The notes beneath the pieces are model-generated. The model made no database searches. It was not told the DNA's origin and saw only the letters and a program-made list of their open reading frames with translations. A stretch of 64,000 nucleotides of DNA from assembly GCA_902768125.1 (NCBI GenBank), contig CACXKA010000009.1, positions 1 to 64,000 of the forward strand. Reading direction: 5' to 3'. How positions within the stretch are numbered: position 1 is the first letter of the stretch; every line of letters starts with the position of its first letter. Both the position numbers and the translations under genes were made by a program. Positions 24,842 through 34,435 of this stretch are shown one piece after another. This DNA is from an uncultured Bacteroidales bacterium. Its GTDB lineage: Bacteria; Bacteroidota; Bacteroidia; Bacteroidales; Bacteroidaceae.

Positions 24842-27004
24842 ATGCGTACACATAAACAGAGAGATATCAGAAAATGGATGATGGGATTGGCATTGACGTG
24901 CCTCACCCAGACATTATCAGCGCAAGACATCGTGCAAGGGGATTCCCTGCAAGAGGTGGTCGTGACGGGTACTGGCACTCAGCACCTGCTGAAGGATGCG
25001 CCTGTTCAGACGGAAGTTATCGGCAGACAAATGCTGAAGAACTTCTCGGGTGGTTCTGTGGCAGACATCCTCTCTGGACTGACCTCTTCGTTTGCTTTCA
25101 ACGAGGGCGACATGGGCAGTCAGATGCAGATGAATGGTCTGGGCAACAACTACATCCTCATCCTCATTGACGGTAAGCGCATTCATGGTGACAATGGTGG
25201 TGAGAACGACCTTGGGCTCATTGATCCACACAATATCGAGAAGATTGAAATTGTGAAGGGAGCCTCGTCGGCACTCTACGGAAGTGATGCCATCGCTGGT
25301 GTGGTGAACATCATCACGAAGAAGCACACCACCGAAGGATTCCTCTTCGAGAACACCACACGAGGCGGTTCCTATGGCGAGCTTCGCCAGCATAACGGCA
25401 TCGCCTTGAATTTTGGCAGACTGAGCAGCTACACTAATTTCCAGCTTCAGCATAGCGACGGATGGCAGAACACATCGAGGGAAGACCCCCATCAGACCGA
25501 GTTTGTCATCACCGACTCCCGTAACAAGACCGTGAACCGTTACACCAACTGGCAAGTGGCAGAACACCTCACCTACACACTCAATAAAAACATAGAACTC
25601 TATGCAGATGGTACCCTCTACCGCAAGCGCATCTATCGTCCCAGTGGCAAGCACCCTGGTGTGGACATCAAGACCTACGACCTGCGCTACAACAATGCTT
25701 CGGCTGCTGTAGGTGGCAAATGGAAACTGAATGACACCGACCTCCTCACTTTGGATGTGGATTGGAACCGTCATGCCTACTACTATGACTTCACAGCCGT
25801 CACGCTGACCGACGGCTATGTGAACGGACAGCACACTTCCTACTTCCCCTACTACCCTGGACAACATCAGTTGCAGAGCGACCAGCAACGAACAATGGCG
25901 CATCTGAAGGGGGTGTTCACCCTGCCATACCAGCATCGTCTGAGTTCGGGTTTGGAGTGGCGATACGACTGGTTGAAAGCCCCGAACCGAGTAGAAGGTG
26001 GCAAGGTGAGCGACAATACAGGTGCTCTTTATGTGCAAGATGAATATGATCCCGTCGATTGGTTCAATGTGACGGCAGGATTGCGCCTGAACAAGAATCA
26101 GCAATTTGGTTGGCACCTCACTCCCAAAGTGTCCACGATGGTCAAGTGGGGCGATTTGCGTATCCGTGCCACGTGGAGTCAAGGGTTCAAGACCCCCACA
26201 CCGAAGGAACTTTACTACCAGTATGTGCGCAACATGAACGGCAGTTACCTTTATCTTGGCAACACCAACTTGAAGCCTCAGGCAAGTAACTATTTTTCGT
26301 TAAGTCTTGAGTATAATAAAGGTGGATTATCATTCACAGCTACAGGGTATTATAATAAGGTGAATGACATGATAGCGTTAGTCACTATTCCCAATAACGA
26401 GGCGCCCATTGACCTCTACACCAAGTATCTGCCCCTGAAGACACGACGCTATCAGAATCTGGAATCTGCGAAGACCTATGGAGCAGACGTGACGCTTCGT
26501 TACCGTTTCAACAGGGAGTGGACAGCAGGAGTCGGTTACAGCTATCTTGACACCGATGCCAAGTTATATGACACAGAGGATGACGTACTGCGGAATGTGG
26601 TCATTGATGGCATGGCACACCACAAGGGAAACTGCTATGTGACTTGGAACCACACCCAGAAGAATGAGAGCACATGGGGTGCAGGAGTCTATGGACGTGC
26701 ATCAACCAAACGATATTATCAACTCAACGGAAACGGCAAGGGCTATCAAGTGTGGCGATTGACGGGCAACTATGCATTCAGTGCCAAGCAGGGTAAGCAA
26801 AGACCACTCAGCTTCAACGTGGAGGCAGGCGTGGACAACCTTTTCAACTATGTCGATAAAACCGACCACGGACTGCACCTCGGCACCACCACCCCTGGCA
26901 TCACTGTGTACGCCGCATTTACCGTCCGATTCAATTATGGCAAAAAACTATTCAATAATTATAAGTCTAACTCTTTAAATCAATCGAATTATGAAGAAGA
27001 TTAA
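24842..27004 (+). CDS. btuB: TonB-dependent outer-membrane receptor, BtuB-like
   Basis: 720 residues. The start at 24842 (MRTHKQRD) is used because the longer frame lies inside the riboswitch. A signal peptide ending LSAQ is followed by a TonB-box-like LQEVVVTGTG. The plug domain has MQMNGLGNNYILILIDGKRI and SALYGSDAIAGVVNIITKK. The C-terminal barrel ends in a strand close to AFTVRFNYGKK, with an atypical tail. The riboswitch and the neighbouring cbiK make cobalamin, a corrinoid or cobalt the likely substrate. cbiK starts 14 bp before its end, so the two are translationally coupled. Confidence 0.9.
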   Translation: MRTHKQRDIRKWMMGLALTCLTQTLSAQDIVQGDSLQEVVVTGTGTQHLLKDAPVQTEVIGRQMLKNFSGGSVADILSGLTSSFAFNEGDMGSQMQMNGLGNNYILILIDGKRIHGDNGGENDLGLIDPHNIEKIEIVKGASSALYGSDAIAGVVNIITKKHTTEGFLFENTTRGGSYGELRQHNGIALNFGRLSSYTNFQLQHSDGWQNTSREDPHQTEFVITDSRNKTVNRYTNWQVAEHLTYTLNKNIELYADGTLYRKRIYRPSGKHPGVDIKTYDLRYNNASAAVGGKWKLNDTDLLTLDVDWNRHAYYYDFTAVTLTDGYVNGQHTSYFPYYPGQHQLQSDQQRTMAHLKGVFTLPYQHRLSSGLEWRYDWLKAPNRVEGGKVSDNTGALYVQDEYDPVDWFNVTAGLRLNKNQQFGWHLTPKVSTMVKWGDLRIRATWSQGFKTPTPKELYYQYVRNMNGSYLYLGNTNLKPQASNYFSLSLEYNKGGLSFTATGYYNKVNDMIALVTIPNNEAPIDLYTKYLPLKTRRYQNLESAKTYGADVTLRYRFNREWTAGVGYSYLDTDAKLYDTEDDVLRNVVIDGMAHHKGNCYVTWNHTQKNESTWGAGVYGRASTKRYYQLNGNGKGYQVWRLTGNYAFSAKQGKQRPLSFNVEAGVDNLFNYVDKTDHGLHLGTTTPGITVYAAFTVRFNYGKKLFNNYKSNSLNQSNYEED

Positions 27005-28148
27005 GTTCCTCATGATGGCTGCAGTAGCCCTCGTGACAGCTATGAGCTTCACCGCTTGTAGCGACGATGATGACAACTCATCAAACTATCAGAAGTATCA
27101 ACAGGAAGTGACCAACACGGTCAACAAGCAAAAGAAGAACGACAAGGTGATCTTGATCGTGGCTTTCGGCTCCACTTGGCAGCAGGCTTACGACACCTTC
27201 GAGAAAGTGGTGGACGACTACAAGGCTAACTTCTCAGGTTGGGATGTTTTCCTCTCCTTCTCTTCCATCGAGTGCATCAACCATGCCCGTGAAGGTGAGA
27301 ATGTAGCTCCAAAGGACTATTACGACCCAGAGCACTGGCTCAATGCCATCGGTCAGGCAGGTTACAAGAAGATTGTAGTGCAGTCTTTGCAGGTGATTCC
27401 TGGTGAGGAATATCGCAACGTGCGTGACTCTTATGTGAAGAACTTCATGAACAACAAGAATGGCATCTTCACCACTGAGTATCTGAAGAGCCTCGACCGC
27501 AACGTGGTGATCGGTACGCCACTGATGGCTGAGGAGAGCGATGCTGAGGCATTGGCAGAAGTACTGAACAAAGAATCAGACATCAAGGCAGCTGTTGCTG
27601 AAGGTATTGTGGCATTCATGGGTCATGGTAACCCAGAAGGCTACGACTACTTTGGTGGCAATATCCGTTATGTGCAGTTGGAGAATGCACTCCGTGCCAT
27701 TAACGAGAACTACTATGTGGGCACTGTAGATATGGATCAAACATTGGTGGACGACGTGTTGGAGAACATTGCTGGCCGTACCGTCACATACGAAGTGGGT
27801 GCTATCAGCATGGACGTCACTTACGCTGCAAATAATGCAAAAAAGGCACAACTCTACCCATTGATGTCTATTGCCGGCGACCACGCTCACAACGACATGG
27901 CTGACCCAGATGATGAGGGAAGCTGGTTCTCGATGTTCAACGACGCAGACATTAAGACTATGGCTTACGAGACCACTTTCAAGGAGGCTTGTCTGAAGGG
28001 TTACACTGACGGAACGGGTTACATCCCTGCACTCGCAGAGCGTTCTGCAGTACGCAAATTGTGGATGAACCACACTCGTGAGGCCATTGATAAGTTGGGC
28101 ACAGAGGATGCACTCTCTACACCAACAACGGCTCCTGACGAGGAATAA
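26991..28148 (+). CDS. cbiK: Lipoprotein cobaltochelatase, CbiK type
   Basis: 385 residues. MKKIKFLMMAAVALVTAMSFTAC is a lipoprotein signal with Cys23, followed by SDDDDN. The rest is the CbiK sirohydrochlorin cobaltochelatase fold: LIVAFGSTWQQAYDTF, VVQSLQVIPGEEY, FMGHGNPEG (His near 210) and GDHAHNDM (His near 298), the latter two matching the metal-binding histidines. CbiK inserts cobalt in the anaerobic B12 pathway, which is cytoplasmic, so an exported form is unexpected; a periplasmic CbiK is known from Desulfovibrio. It overlaps btuB and precedes a second TonB receptor, so a role in metal or tetrapyrrole capture outside the inner membrane is plausible. Confidence 0.9.
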   Translation: MKKIKFLMMAAVALVTAMSFTACSDDDDNSSNYQKYQQEVTNTVNKQKKNDKVILIVAFGSTWQQAYDTFEKVVDDYKANFSGWDVFLSFSSIECINHAREGENVAPKDYYDPEHWLNAIGQAGYKKIVVQSLQVIPGEEYRNVRDSYVKNFMNNKNGIFTTEYLKSLDRNVVIGTPLMAEESDAEALAEVLNKESDIKAAVAEGIVAFMGHGNPEGYDYFGGNIRYVQLENALRAINENYYVGTVDMDQTLVDDVLENIAGRTVTYEVGAISMDVTYAANNAKKAQLYPLMSIAGDHAHNDMADPDDEGSWFSMFNDADIKTMAYETTFKEACLKGYTDGTGYIPALAERSAVRKLWMNHTREAIDKLGTEDALSTPTTAPDEE

Positions 28149-28154
28149 AAGCGA

Positions 28155-28203
28155 GAGAATCTCCATCAAACAAGCATAAAGGAGAATCTCTATCAAACAA
28201 GCA
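28155..28203 (+). repeat. 22-bp direct repeat after cbiK
   Basis: GAGAATCTCYATCAAACAAG plus CA occurs at 28155-28176 and 28182-28203 with one mismatch, 27 bp apart. It fills most of the gap between cbiK and the next receptor gene. Confidence 0.75.
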
Positions 28204-28224
28204 AAGTATCTCCATTTAATATCA

Positions 28225-30294
28225 ATGATTAAAAAAGTGTTTTTCGTGGCGGCGCTCTCATGCGGGAGCGTCGCTTTTGCCCAAGTACACAAGATGGAGC
28301 ATCGTGACTCCACTGTGACGGAGCGCACCTATAACCTCAACCCTGTCGTCGTGACTGGATCTGGGCATCATCAGCGGTTGAAATCCACTGCCACTCCCGT
28401 ACGAGTGTTGTCGGCTCAAGAGATTCATGAGCAAGGCATCAGCACCTTCGACGGTGCCTTGACGCGTATGATGCCACAGGTGTCGATGGCACCCAACTCG
28501 ATGGGAACTTTCCTCAGGCTGAATGGTCTGGGGAACAAATATATCCTCATCCTCGTCAACGGACAGAAACTGACGGGAGATATATCTAATAATGTGGATT
28601 TGAACCGCATCAACATGGCGCGAGTGAAACGTATCGAGGTGTTGGACGGTGCGGCTTCCTCATTGTATGGTAGCGATGCCATCGCTGGTGTCATCAATAT
28701 CATCACCGACCAACCCACACAGAACCTCGTCTCTGTGACCAGCGACACGCGGATCTCTGGCAAGGGACAATTGACGGAGGCTGTTACACTCGACATCTTC
28801 ACGCATGGCTTTGGTTCGTACACATCGTTCACACACGACCGTGCGGACAATTACCAGAATAACGGACTGGAATATGTAAAGGGGTCGGACACTGAAACAC
28901 AGCCGACCATTGCACCGCTATATACAGGTTATCGTTCCAATCTTGTGGGACAGAAATTCACTTATGCGCCCAACGACAAACTCGCTTTCAACGCAGGGCT
29001 GGACTATACTTATAAGATTACCGACCGTCCTGACACGCGGGCGGACATCACGGGCGGTACAGACTATGAGATGCAGTACAAAGGTTTCCGTTGGAACGCA
29101 GGTGGTATCTACAAGTTCACTTCCAAGAACTCGCTGCAAGCAACGTTCACAGCCGACAGATTCCGCTATGGCAAAGAATACGATGTGGAGACCAAGAGCA
29201 ACAAGGTGGGTGATTTCATTCTCTCCAAGAAGCAACATGCCTACGAAGCTGACCTCAAATCCATTCTCGGACTGGTCAGGGAAGGTACGACCATCTTGGG
29301 AGCAAACTGGCGCAGGGACGAACTCGAAGCCACTTCCGGCAGCATTGACAAAGGAGTATATACCCTCGCCTTTTACGGACAGCATGAGCAGAAGTTCCTG
29401 CAATATATGACGGCGACTGTCGGTGCGCACTACACCCATCACGAGACCTTTGGCGACCGCTTCACACCCAAGGCAACACTGATGTATTCTCCTGGTGCGT
29501 TTAATTTCCGCGCCACCTACTCGGCTGGTTTCCGAGCACCAGGTTTGGATGAGCTTTACTACCACTACTATGCCGTCAATCGTGGTAAGCCGCAGATCAG
29601 TTTCGGCAACCAGAGCTTGAAGCCTGAGAAGAGCAACTACTTTGCCCTCAATGCAGAATACCACACCGACAAACTGCTGATGAGCGTCACAGGCTATATC
29701 AACCTCATCAATGATATGGTCGTGAAGCAGAACATTGATGTGGATGACGCCTCACTCGCCATGCTGCAAGGAGAATTCCCTGAAATGACTGCAGAGGAGG
29801 CTACCAAGTTGGAGCGCTACACCCTCTACCAGAACAGCGACAAGGGCGATGTGAAGGGAGTGCAGGTGAACGTGTCGGCTAATCTGTTCCAAGGATTCAA
29901 TCTCTCTGCCAACTGGGCTTACACCTATGCACGAACCAAGAGCGAGAATGAATGGAGTGTGCTGGAGCGCAGCATTAGGAATACGGCAACTCTTGCCGCC
30001 AATTATCATCACACTTGGGGACGATATGCCCTCAATGTCAATTTGAACGGCCGACTGCAATCAAAGACCTATTACACTGGCTCGTATGAGAATGCGCCAG
30101 GCTATGGTGTGTGGAATCTCAACACGACACATACGTTCGACTGCACGACATGGGCACTTCTCGAACCCAGTATCGGTATCGACAACCTCTTCGACAAAAC
30201 TGATCATCGCATTGATTCCTCAGCACGCAAATACGCCCTCTATCATCCAGGCAGAATGCTCACCGTCGGACTCAAAGTGAAGTTCAAGCAATAA
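28225..30294 (+). CDS. Second TonB-dependent receptor of the cobalamin locus
   Basis: 689 residues with signal peptide ending VAFAQ. The plug carries LNPVVVTGSG, LRLNGLGNKYILILVNGQKL and SLYGSDAIAGVINIIT, close to the first receptor. The barrel has FRAPGLDELYY and the FGNQSLKPEKS segment, and the final strand is MLTVGLKVKFKQ. It follows cbiK by 76 bp with no evident promoter, so it is probably in the riboswitch operon. The two receptors differ enough to have different corrinoid or metal-porphyrin ligands; which is which cannot be read from the sequence. Confidence 0.85.
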   Translation: MIKKVFFVAALSCGSVAFAQVHKMEHRDSTVTERTYNLNPVVVTGSGHHQRLKSTATPVRVLSAQEIHEQGISTFDGALTRMMPQVSMAPNSMGTFLRLNGLGNKYILILVNGQKLTGDISNNVDLNRINMARVKRIEVLDGAASSLYGSDAIAGVINIITDQPTQNLVSVTSDTRISGKGQLTEAVTLDIFTHGFGSYTSFTHDRADNYQNNGLEYVKGSDTETQPTIAPLYTGYRSNLVGQKFTYAPNDKLAFNAGLDYTYKITDRPDTRADITGGTDYEMQYKGFRWNAGGIYKFTSKNSLQATFTADRFRYGKEYDVETKSNKVGDFILSKKQHAYEADLKSILGLVREGTTILGANWRRDELEATSGSIDKGVYTLAFYGQHEQKFLQYMTATVGAHYTHHETFGDRFTPKATLMYSPGAFNFRATYSAGFRAPGLDELYYHYYAVNRGKPQISFGNQSLKPEKSNYFALNAEYHTDKLLMSVTGYINLINDMVVKQNIDVDDASLAMLQGEFPEMTAEEATKLERYTLYQNSDKGDVKGVQVNVSANLFQGFNLSANWAYTYARTKSENEWSVLERSIRNTATLAANYHHTWGRYALNVNLNGRLQSKTYYTGSYENAPGYGVWNLNTTHTFDCTTWALLEPSIGIDNLFDKTDHRIDSSARKYALYHPGRMLTVGLKVKFKQ

Positions 30295-30330
30295 CCTCTT
30301 CAATCGCTTGGAGCGTATTGAAATAATCAC

Positions 30331-30338
30331 TATCTTTG
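30331..30338 (+). promoter_or_regulatory. -7 element TATCTTTG of the cbiHC operon
   Basis: Exact match with TTG at 30308-30310 about 20 bp upstream. The ATG begins 7 bp after it, which predicts an mRNA with almost no leader. Confidence 0.75.
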
Positions 30339-30345
30339 CCGCCGT

Positions 30346-31746
30346 ATGAAAAAGATTATCGTTGCAGGCATTGGGCCAGGTAGCCCTGAAGACATCACGC
30401 CGGCAGTCATCAAGGCTGTGGGTGAGGCAGATGTGGTCGTTGGCTACAAATACTATTTTCAATTTATCACACCTTATTTGAAAGTGGGGTGCGAATGCAT
30501 CGACACGGGCATGAAGCATGAACGCGAACGTGCGGAACAAGCCTTCCAACTGGCAGAACAAGACAAGACCGTCGTGGTCATCTCTTCTGGCGATGCTGGC
30601 ATATATGGGATGACGCCACTCATCTATGAGATGAAGAAGCTGCGAGATACTGACATCATTGTGGAGGCTTTGCCAGGCATCTCAGCTTTCCAAAAGGCGG
30701 CATCTTTGCTGGGTGCTCCTGTAGGGCATGACTTCTGCGTCATTTCCTTGAGCGACTTGATGACTCCTTGGGACGTCATCGAACGGAGAATCAAAGCGGC
30801 AGCTATGGGCGACTTTGTGACGGCAGTATATAATCCCAAGTCAAACGGCAGATATTGGCAACTTTATCGACTGCAAGAAATTTTCTTGCAAGAGCGTTCA
30901 GCTGACACACCTGTCGGCTATGTTCGACAGGCAGGACGTCCCAAACAAGAAGTGACCATCACCACCCTCGCCGAGTTCGACCCCGAGGATGTCGATATGT
31001 TCACGGTGATTCTGATTGGTAATTCGCAATCCTACCAATGGAGTGGAAAGATGATTACCCCACGTGGCTACTATCGAGAGGGAACACAAGGTGAAGAAAA
31101 GAAGGGACAGCAGATTATGATGGAGTCGTTTAGTACCATTGAGAAGGAATTAAAACACCAAGATTATCCACTCGACCACAAATGGGCACTTCTCCATGCT
31201 ATTCATACCACCGCCGACTTCGAGATGGAGAACATCCTGAAGATGGATGCGGGTGCTGTAGAGACTATATATAATAATGTGAAGTCGGGGAAGCTCAAGA
31301 CCATCATCACGGATGTCACGATGGTGACCAGCGGTATTAGAAAAGGGGCACTACAACGACTTGGCATCGAAGCCAAATGTTATCTCTCCGACCCACGTGT
31401 GGCAGAAATGGCTGTGGAGAAAGGCATCACCCGCACACAAGCAGGCATCCGTCTCGCTGTCGAGGAACATCCCGATGCCCTCTTCGCTTTCGGCAACGCT
31501 CCCACCGCACTGATGGAACTCTGCGACCTGATCCGCAAGGGGAAAGCACATCCTGCTGGCATCATCGCCGCACCTGTGGGATTCGTCCATGTGAAAGAGT
31601 CGAAGCACATGGTCAAACCCTTCAAGAACATTCCCAAAATCATTGTTGAAGGACGCAAAGGGGGTAGTAACCTCGCCGCCACCCTGTGCAACGCTATCCT
31701 CACTTTCAATGACGCAGCACAACTCAAACCCGGACGCGACCTATGA
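30346..31746 (+). CDS. cbiHC: Fused precorrin-3B C17-methyltransferase and precorrin-8X methylmutase
   Basis: 466 residues. Residues 1-245 are a tetrapyrrole methylase (IIVAGIGPGSPEDIT, SSGDAGIYGM, LPGISAFQKAASLLG, GRPKQEVTITTL) of the CbiH/CobJ type, which contracts the corrin ring. Residues about 260-466 are CbiC/CobH (HAIHTTADFEMENILKMDAG, ITDVTMVTSGI, GNAPTALMELCDLI, PVGFVHVKESK), which moves the C11 methyl group to C12. The histidine of HAIHTTAD is the expected catalytic residue. Fusion of these is common in Bacteroidetes. Its stop overlaps the next start (ATGA). It may be a leaderless first gene of the operon. Confidence 0.92.
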   Translation: MKKIIVAGIGPGSPEDITPAVIKAVGEADVVVGYKYYFQFITPYLKVGCECIDTGMKHERERAEQAFQLAEQDKTVVVISSGDAGIYGMTPLIYEMKKLRDTDIIVEALPGISAFQKAASLLGAPVGHDFCVISLSDLMTPWDVIERRIKAAAMGDFVTAVYNPKSNGRYWQLYRLQEIFLQERSADTPVGYVRQAGRPKQEVTITTLAEFDPEDVDMFTVILIGNSQSYQWSGKMITPRGYYREGTQGEEKKGQQIMMESFSTIEKELKHQDYPLDHKWALLHAIHTTADFEMENILKMDAGAVETIYNNVKSGKLKTIITDVTMVTSGIRKGALQRLGIEAKCYLSDPRVAEMAVEKGITRTQAGIRLAVEEHPDALFAFGNAPTALMELCDLIRKGKAHPAGIIAAPVGFVHVKESKHMVKPFKNIPKIIVEGRKGGSNLAATLCNAILTFNDAAQLKPGRDL

Positions 31747-32951
31747 AGTTCTATGTAATCGGCATCACCGACAAACCACACCCGTTCTTTCCTCCCGATG
31801 TACTGAACGTGATTCAGAGTGGACACACTTTCTCTGGTGGCAAGCGTCACCATGAGATTGTCACCCCATACCTTCCCGATGGGGCTGAGTGGATTGACAT
31901 CACAGCTCCCCTCACAGCAGTCTATGAGCAGTATCAACACTCAACCCTCCATACTCCACAGTCAACCATCATCGTCTTTGCCTCGGGCGACCCTCTCTTC
32001 TTCGGCTTTGCCAACACGCTCAAACGTGTATTTCCCGATGCAGAGATGAAGGTCTTTCCCACCTTCAACTCCCTACAGATGCTGGCACATCGCCTACTGA
32101 TGCCCTACCATGACATGCATGTCGTCTCCCTCACAGGTCGCTCATGGCAGGAGTTCGACCGTGCCCTTATCGAAGGGGCTTCTCCTATAGGCATCCTGAC
32201 CGACAAGGAACATACTCCTGCCGCCATTGCCCAGCGTATGCTCGAATTTGGCTATACCGATTACACCATGCATATTGGGGAACATCTGGGTAATCCCCAA
32301 CACGAAAAGCTTTCTATCCTCCCATTGGAACAGGCATCCCAGCAGGACTTTTCCATGCCCAACTGCCTTATCCTCATAGGTGCTCACCCACGAAGATGGG
32401 GTATTCCCGACCACGAATTCGCTCTTCTCGACCATCGAGAGAAGATGATCACCAAGATGCCTATCCGAATCCTTTCCCTACAGGCACTCGATTTGCCTCG
32501 CCGTCATACGCTATGGGACATTGGCTTCTGTACGGGCAGCATCAGTATAGAAGCCCGTTTGCAGTTTCCACACCTTCACATCGAGGCTTTCGATATCCGA
32601 CCTGATTGCGAAGCTCTTCTTCGGGAGAATGCGCGCCGTTTTGGAGCACCTGGCATCAATATGCACATCGGCAACTTCTTGGAAGCTGACATCACATCTT
32701 TGCCCCGTCCTGATGCTGTTTTCATCGGTGGTCATGGCGGGCAGCTCAAAGACATCCTCAAGAAGGTGCTGACCGTATTGACCGATGACGGATGTATCGT
32801 GATGAATAGCGTGAAAGCCCCCAAGGTCTTGACCGACAGTCACCAGCTTTGGGACGAGGCTTGCGAAGAACTTGGTTTGATACAAGATGCACCTTCCAAA
32901 ATCATATTGAACGAAAACCATCCAATCGAGATACTAAAATGCAGCAAATAG
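31743..32951 (+). CDS. cbiET: Precorrin-6Y C5,15-methyltransferase (decarboxylating), CbiE-CbiT fusion
   Basis: 402 residues. The first half is CbiE (KFYVIGITDKP, VFASGDPLFFGF, VVSLTGRSWQEF); the second is CbiT (LWDIGFCTGSISIEA for SAM binding, AVFIGGHGG, IVMNSVKAP). Together they methylate C5 and C15 and remove the acetate carboxyl at ring C. Residues 66-75 (STLHTPQST) come from a 28-bp heptamer array at 31939. The array is just before the conserved IIVFASGDP strand. It starts by ATGA overlap with cbiHC and its 3' end overlaps the next gene by 13 bp. Confidence 0.9.
   Translation: MKFYVIGITDKPHPFFPPDVLNVIQSGHTFSGGKRHHEIVTPYLPDGAEWIDITAPLTAVYEQYQHSTLHTPQSTIIVFASGDPLFFGFANTLKRVFPDAEMKVFPTFNSLQMLAHRLLMPYHDMHVVSLTGRSWQEFDRALIEGASPIGILTDKEHTPAAIAQRMLEFGYTDYTMHIGEHLGNPQHEKLSILPLEQASQQDFSMPNCLILIGAHPRRWGIPDHEFALLDHREKMITKMPIRILSLQALDLPRRHTLWDIGFCTGSISIEARLQFPHLHIEAFDIRPDCEALLRENARRFGAPGINMHIGNFLEADITSLPRPDAVFIGGHGGQLKDILKKVLTVLTDDGCIVMNSVKAPKVLTDSHQLWDEACEELGLIQDAPSKIILNENHPIEILKCSK
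31939..31966 (+). repeat. Heptamer array inside cbiE
   Basis: Units ACTCAAC, CCTCCAT, ACTCCAC and AGTCAAC are read in frame within the CbiE domain. Loss or gain of one unit would shift the frame. Confidence 0.7.
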
Positions 32952-34435
32952 CAGTCATACAAATCAATGAGGCTGGCAAAGATATCGCATTCTTGCTTCA
33001 GCGTCAGTTTAGTGCCCAAATCATACAACGAACAGATGTAGGTGAGTATTGGAACGACTTTGATGCTTTCATCTTCATCGGAGCGATGGGTATTTGTGTT
33101 CGCACTATTGCTCCCTATATCAAAGACAAGCATGAAGATCCTGCGATTGTATGTATCGACAGTCTGGGGAAGAACGTCGTCTCCGTTCTCTCTGGACATA
33201 TCGGAGGTGCCAACGACCTGACCCGTCAAGTAGCCACCCTCCTCGAAGCCAATCCCGTCATCACTACCCAAAGCGACAACGCTGGTTTGTGGGCGCTCGA
33301 CACGTTGGAGAAGCGCTTCGATTGGTCTATTGCCAGTGGCATAGAAGATATGAACGACTGCATTTTTGCTTTTGTCAATCGTCAACCCACCGCTTTGCTT
33401 TTAGAGGTAAAAGATGAGGGCACCGACTATCTGGAGAAGACGCTTCCAACCCATGTGACCCTCATCAATGACATCAAAGAAGCCACGTCTGACAAGTACA
33501 AGTTACTCATTATCGTGTCACCTTTCAATCTGCCATATCCTGCCAATATGCTGGTTCTGCATTTTGTGCCGATGGTGGGAACGATAGGCTTTGGATTAGC
33601 ACATCATCCACAGGATTACAAACAGATATATGACGAGATCAACCAGGCATTTGCCGAGCGAGGTATCTTGCCATGTTCCCACCGTTATTGTACCATTGAC
33701 GTGAAGGCTGAAGAACCCTTTGTGGACGAGTTGAGGAATGTGTATCACGAAGATGTGGTGTTCTTCACCGCGGATGAACTGGCGAAAGTTGAAGTGCCCA
33801 ATCCCAGCACTACTGTTGAGAAGCATGTGGGCACGCCCAGTGTATGTGAGGCAGCCGCTATCATAGGGTCTAATTATGGTGAACTCATCATTCCTAAGGT
33901 GAAAGGCAAGAACTGGACAGCAGCCCTCGCCATCGACAAGCAACATCTCAAATCTCAAACCTCAAACTCCCAATCTCACATTGAGATTGTGGGTGCTGGT
34001 CCTGGCGACCCCGACCTCGTGAGTGTTCGTGGACGAAAAATGTTGGAGAAGGCAGACCTGATTCTCTATGCAGGTTCTCTGGTGCCCAAGGCATTGACTG
34101 AATGTCACAAGCCCGGTGCAGTAGTGCGTTCGTCTGCCGACATGAACCTCGAAGAGCAATGTGCCCTCATGAAGGATCATTACGACCAAGGTCATTTCAT
34201 CGTTCGTTTACACACGGGAGATCCTTGCATCTTCGGTGCTATTCAGGAGCAGATGGCATTCTTCGATCGGCATCAGATGTCCTATCACATCACCCCAGGC
34301 ATTTCTTCCTTCCTTGCTGCTGCTGCTGAGTTGAGAAGTCAGTTCACCATTCCAGAACGTACACAGACCATCATCCTTACACGAGGCGAGGGGCGTACTC
34401 CTATGCCGGAAAAGGAGTGCAGCCATCGTGGATGA
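32939..34435 (+). CDS. cbiG: CbiG hydrolase fused to a truncated precorrin-4 C11-methyltransferase (CbiF/CobM)
   Basis: 498 residues. Start at 32939 (MQQIAVIQINEAGKD) by overlap with cbiET. Residues 1-335 are CbiG (IFIGAMGICVRTIAPYI, SVLSGHIGGANDLTR, then CEAAAIIGSNYGELIIPKVK), which opens the delta-lactone and releases acetaldehyde. Residues from about 347 are CbiF (IEIVGAGPGDPDLVSVRGRK, LHTGDPCIFGAIQEQM, TRGEGRTPMPEKE). After PEKE the frame leaves the family and stops five codons later; the rest of CbiF continues in another frame at 34419. About 18-20 family residues are missing at the junction. CbiG is probably intact; CbiF is not. A heptamer array codes the linker between the domains. Confidence 0.88.
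   Translation: MQQIAVIQINEAGKDIAFLLQRQFSAQIIQRTDVGEYWNDFDAFIFIGAMGICVRTIAPYIKDKHEDPAIVCIDSLGKNVVSVLSGHIGGANDLTRQVATLLEANPVITTQSDNAGLWALDTLEKRFDWSIASGIEDMNDCIFAFVNRQPTALLLEVKDEGTDYLEKTLPTHVTLINDIKEATSDKYKLLIIVSPFNLPYPANMLVLHFVPMVGTIGFGLAHHPQDYKQIYDEINQAFAERGILPCSHRYCTIDVKAEEPFVDELRNVYHEDVVFFTADELAKVEVPNPSTTVEKHVGTPSVCEAAAIIGSNYGELIIPKVKGKNWTAALAIDKQHLKSQTSNSQSHIEIVGAGPGDPDLVSVRGRKMLEKADLILYAGSLVPKALTECHKPGAVVRSSADMNLEEQCALMKDHYDQGHFIVRLHTGDPCIFGAIQEQMAFFDRHQMSYHITPGISSFLAAAAELRSQFTIPERTQTIILTRGEGRTPMPEKECSHRG
33946..33973 (+). repeat. Heptamer array at the CbiG-CbiF junction
   Basis: Units TCTCAAA, TCTCAAA, CCTCAAA and CTCCCAA encode the linker LKSQTSNSQ. It shares 20 exact bases, inverted, with the array at 580-599. 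Confidence 0.85.

Noticed and set aside
24917-26182. 421-codon minus-strand frame opposite btuB
   Set aside because: Shadow of the receptor gene; His/Val-rich translation without domains.
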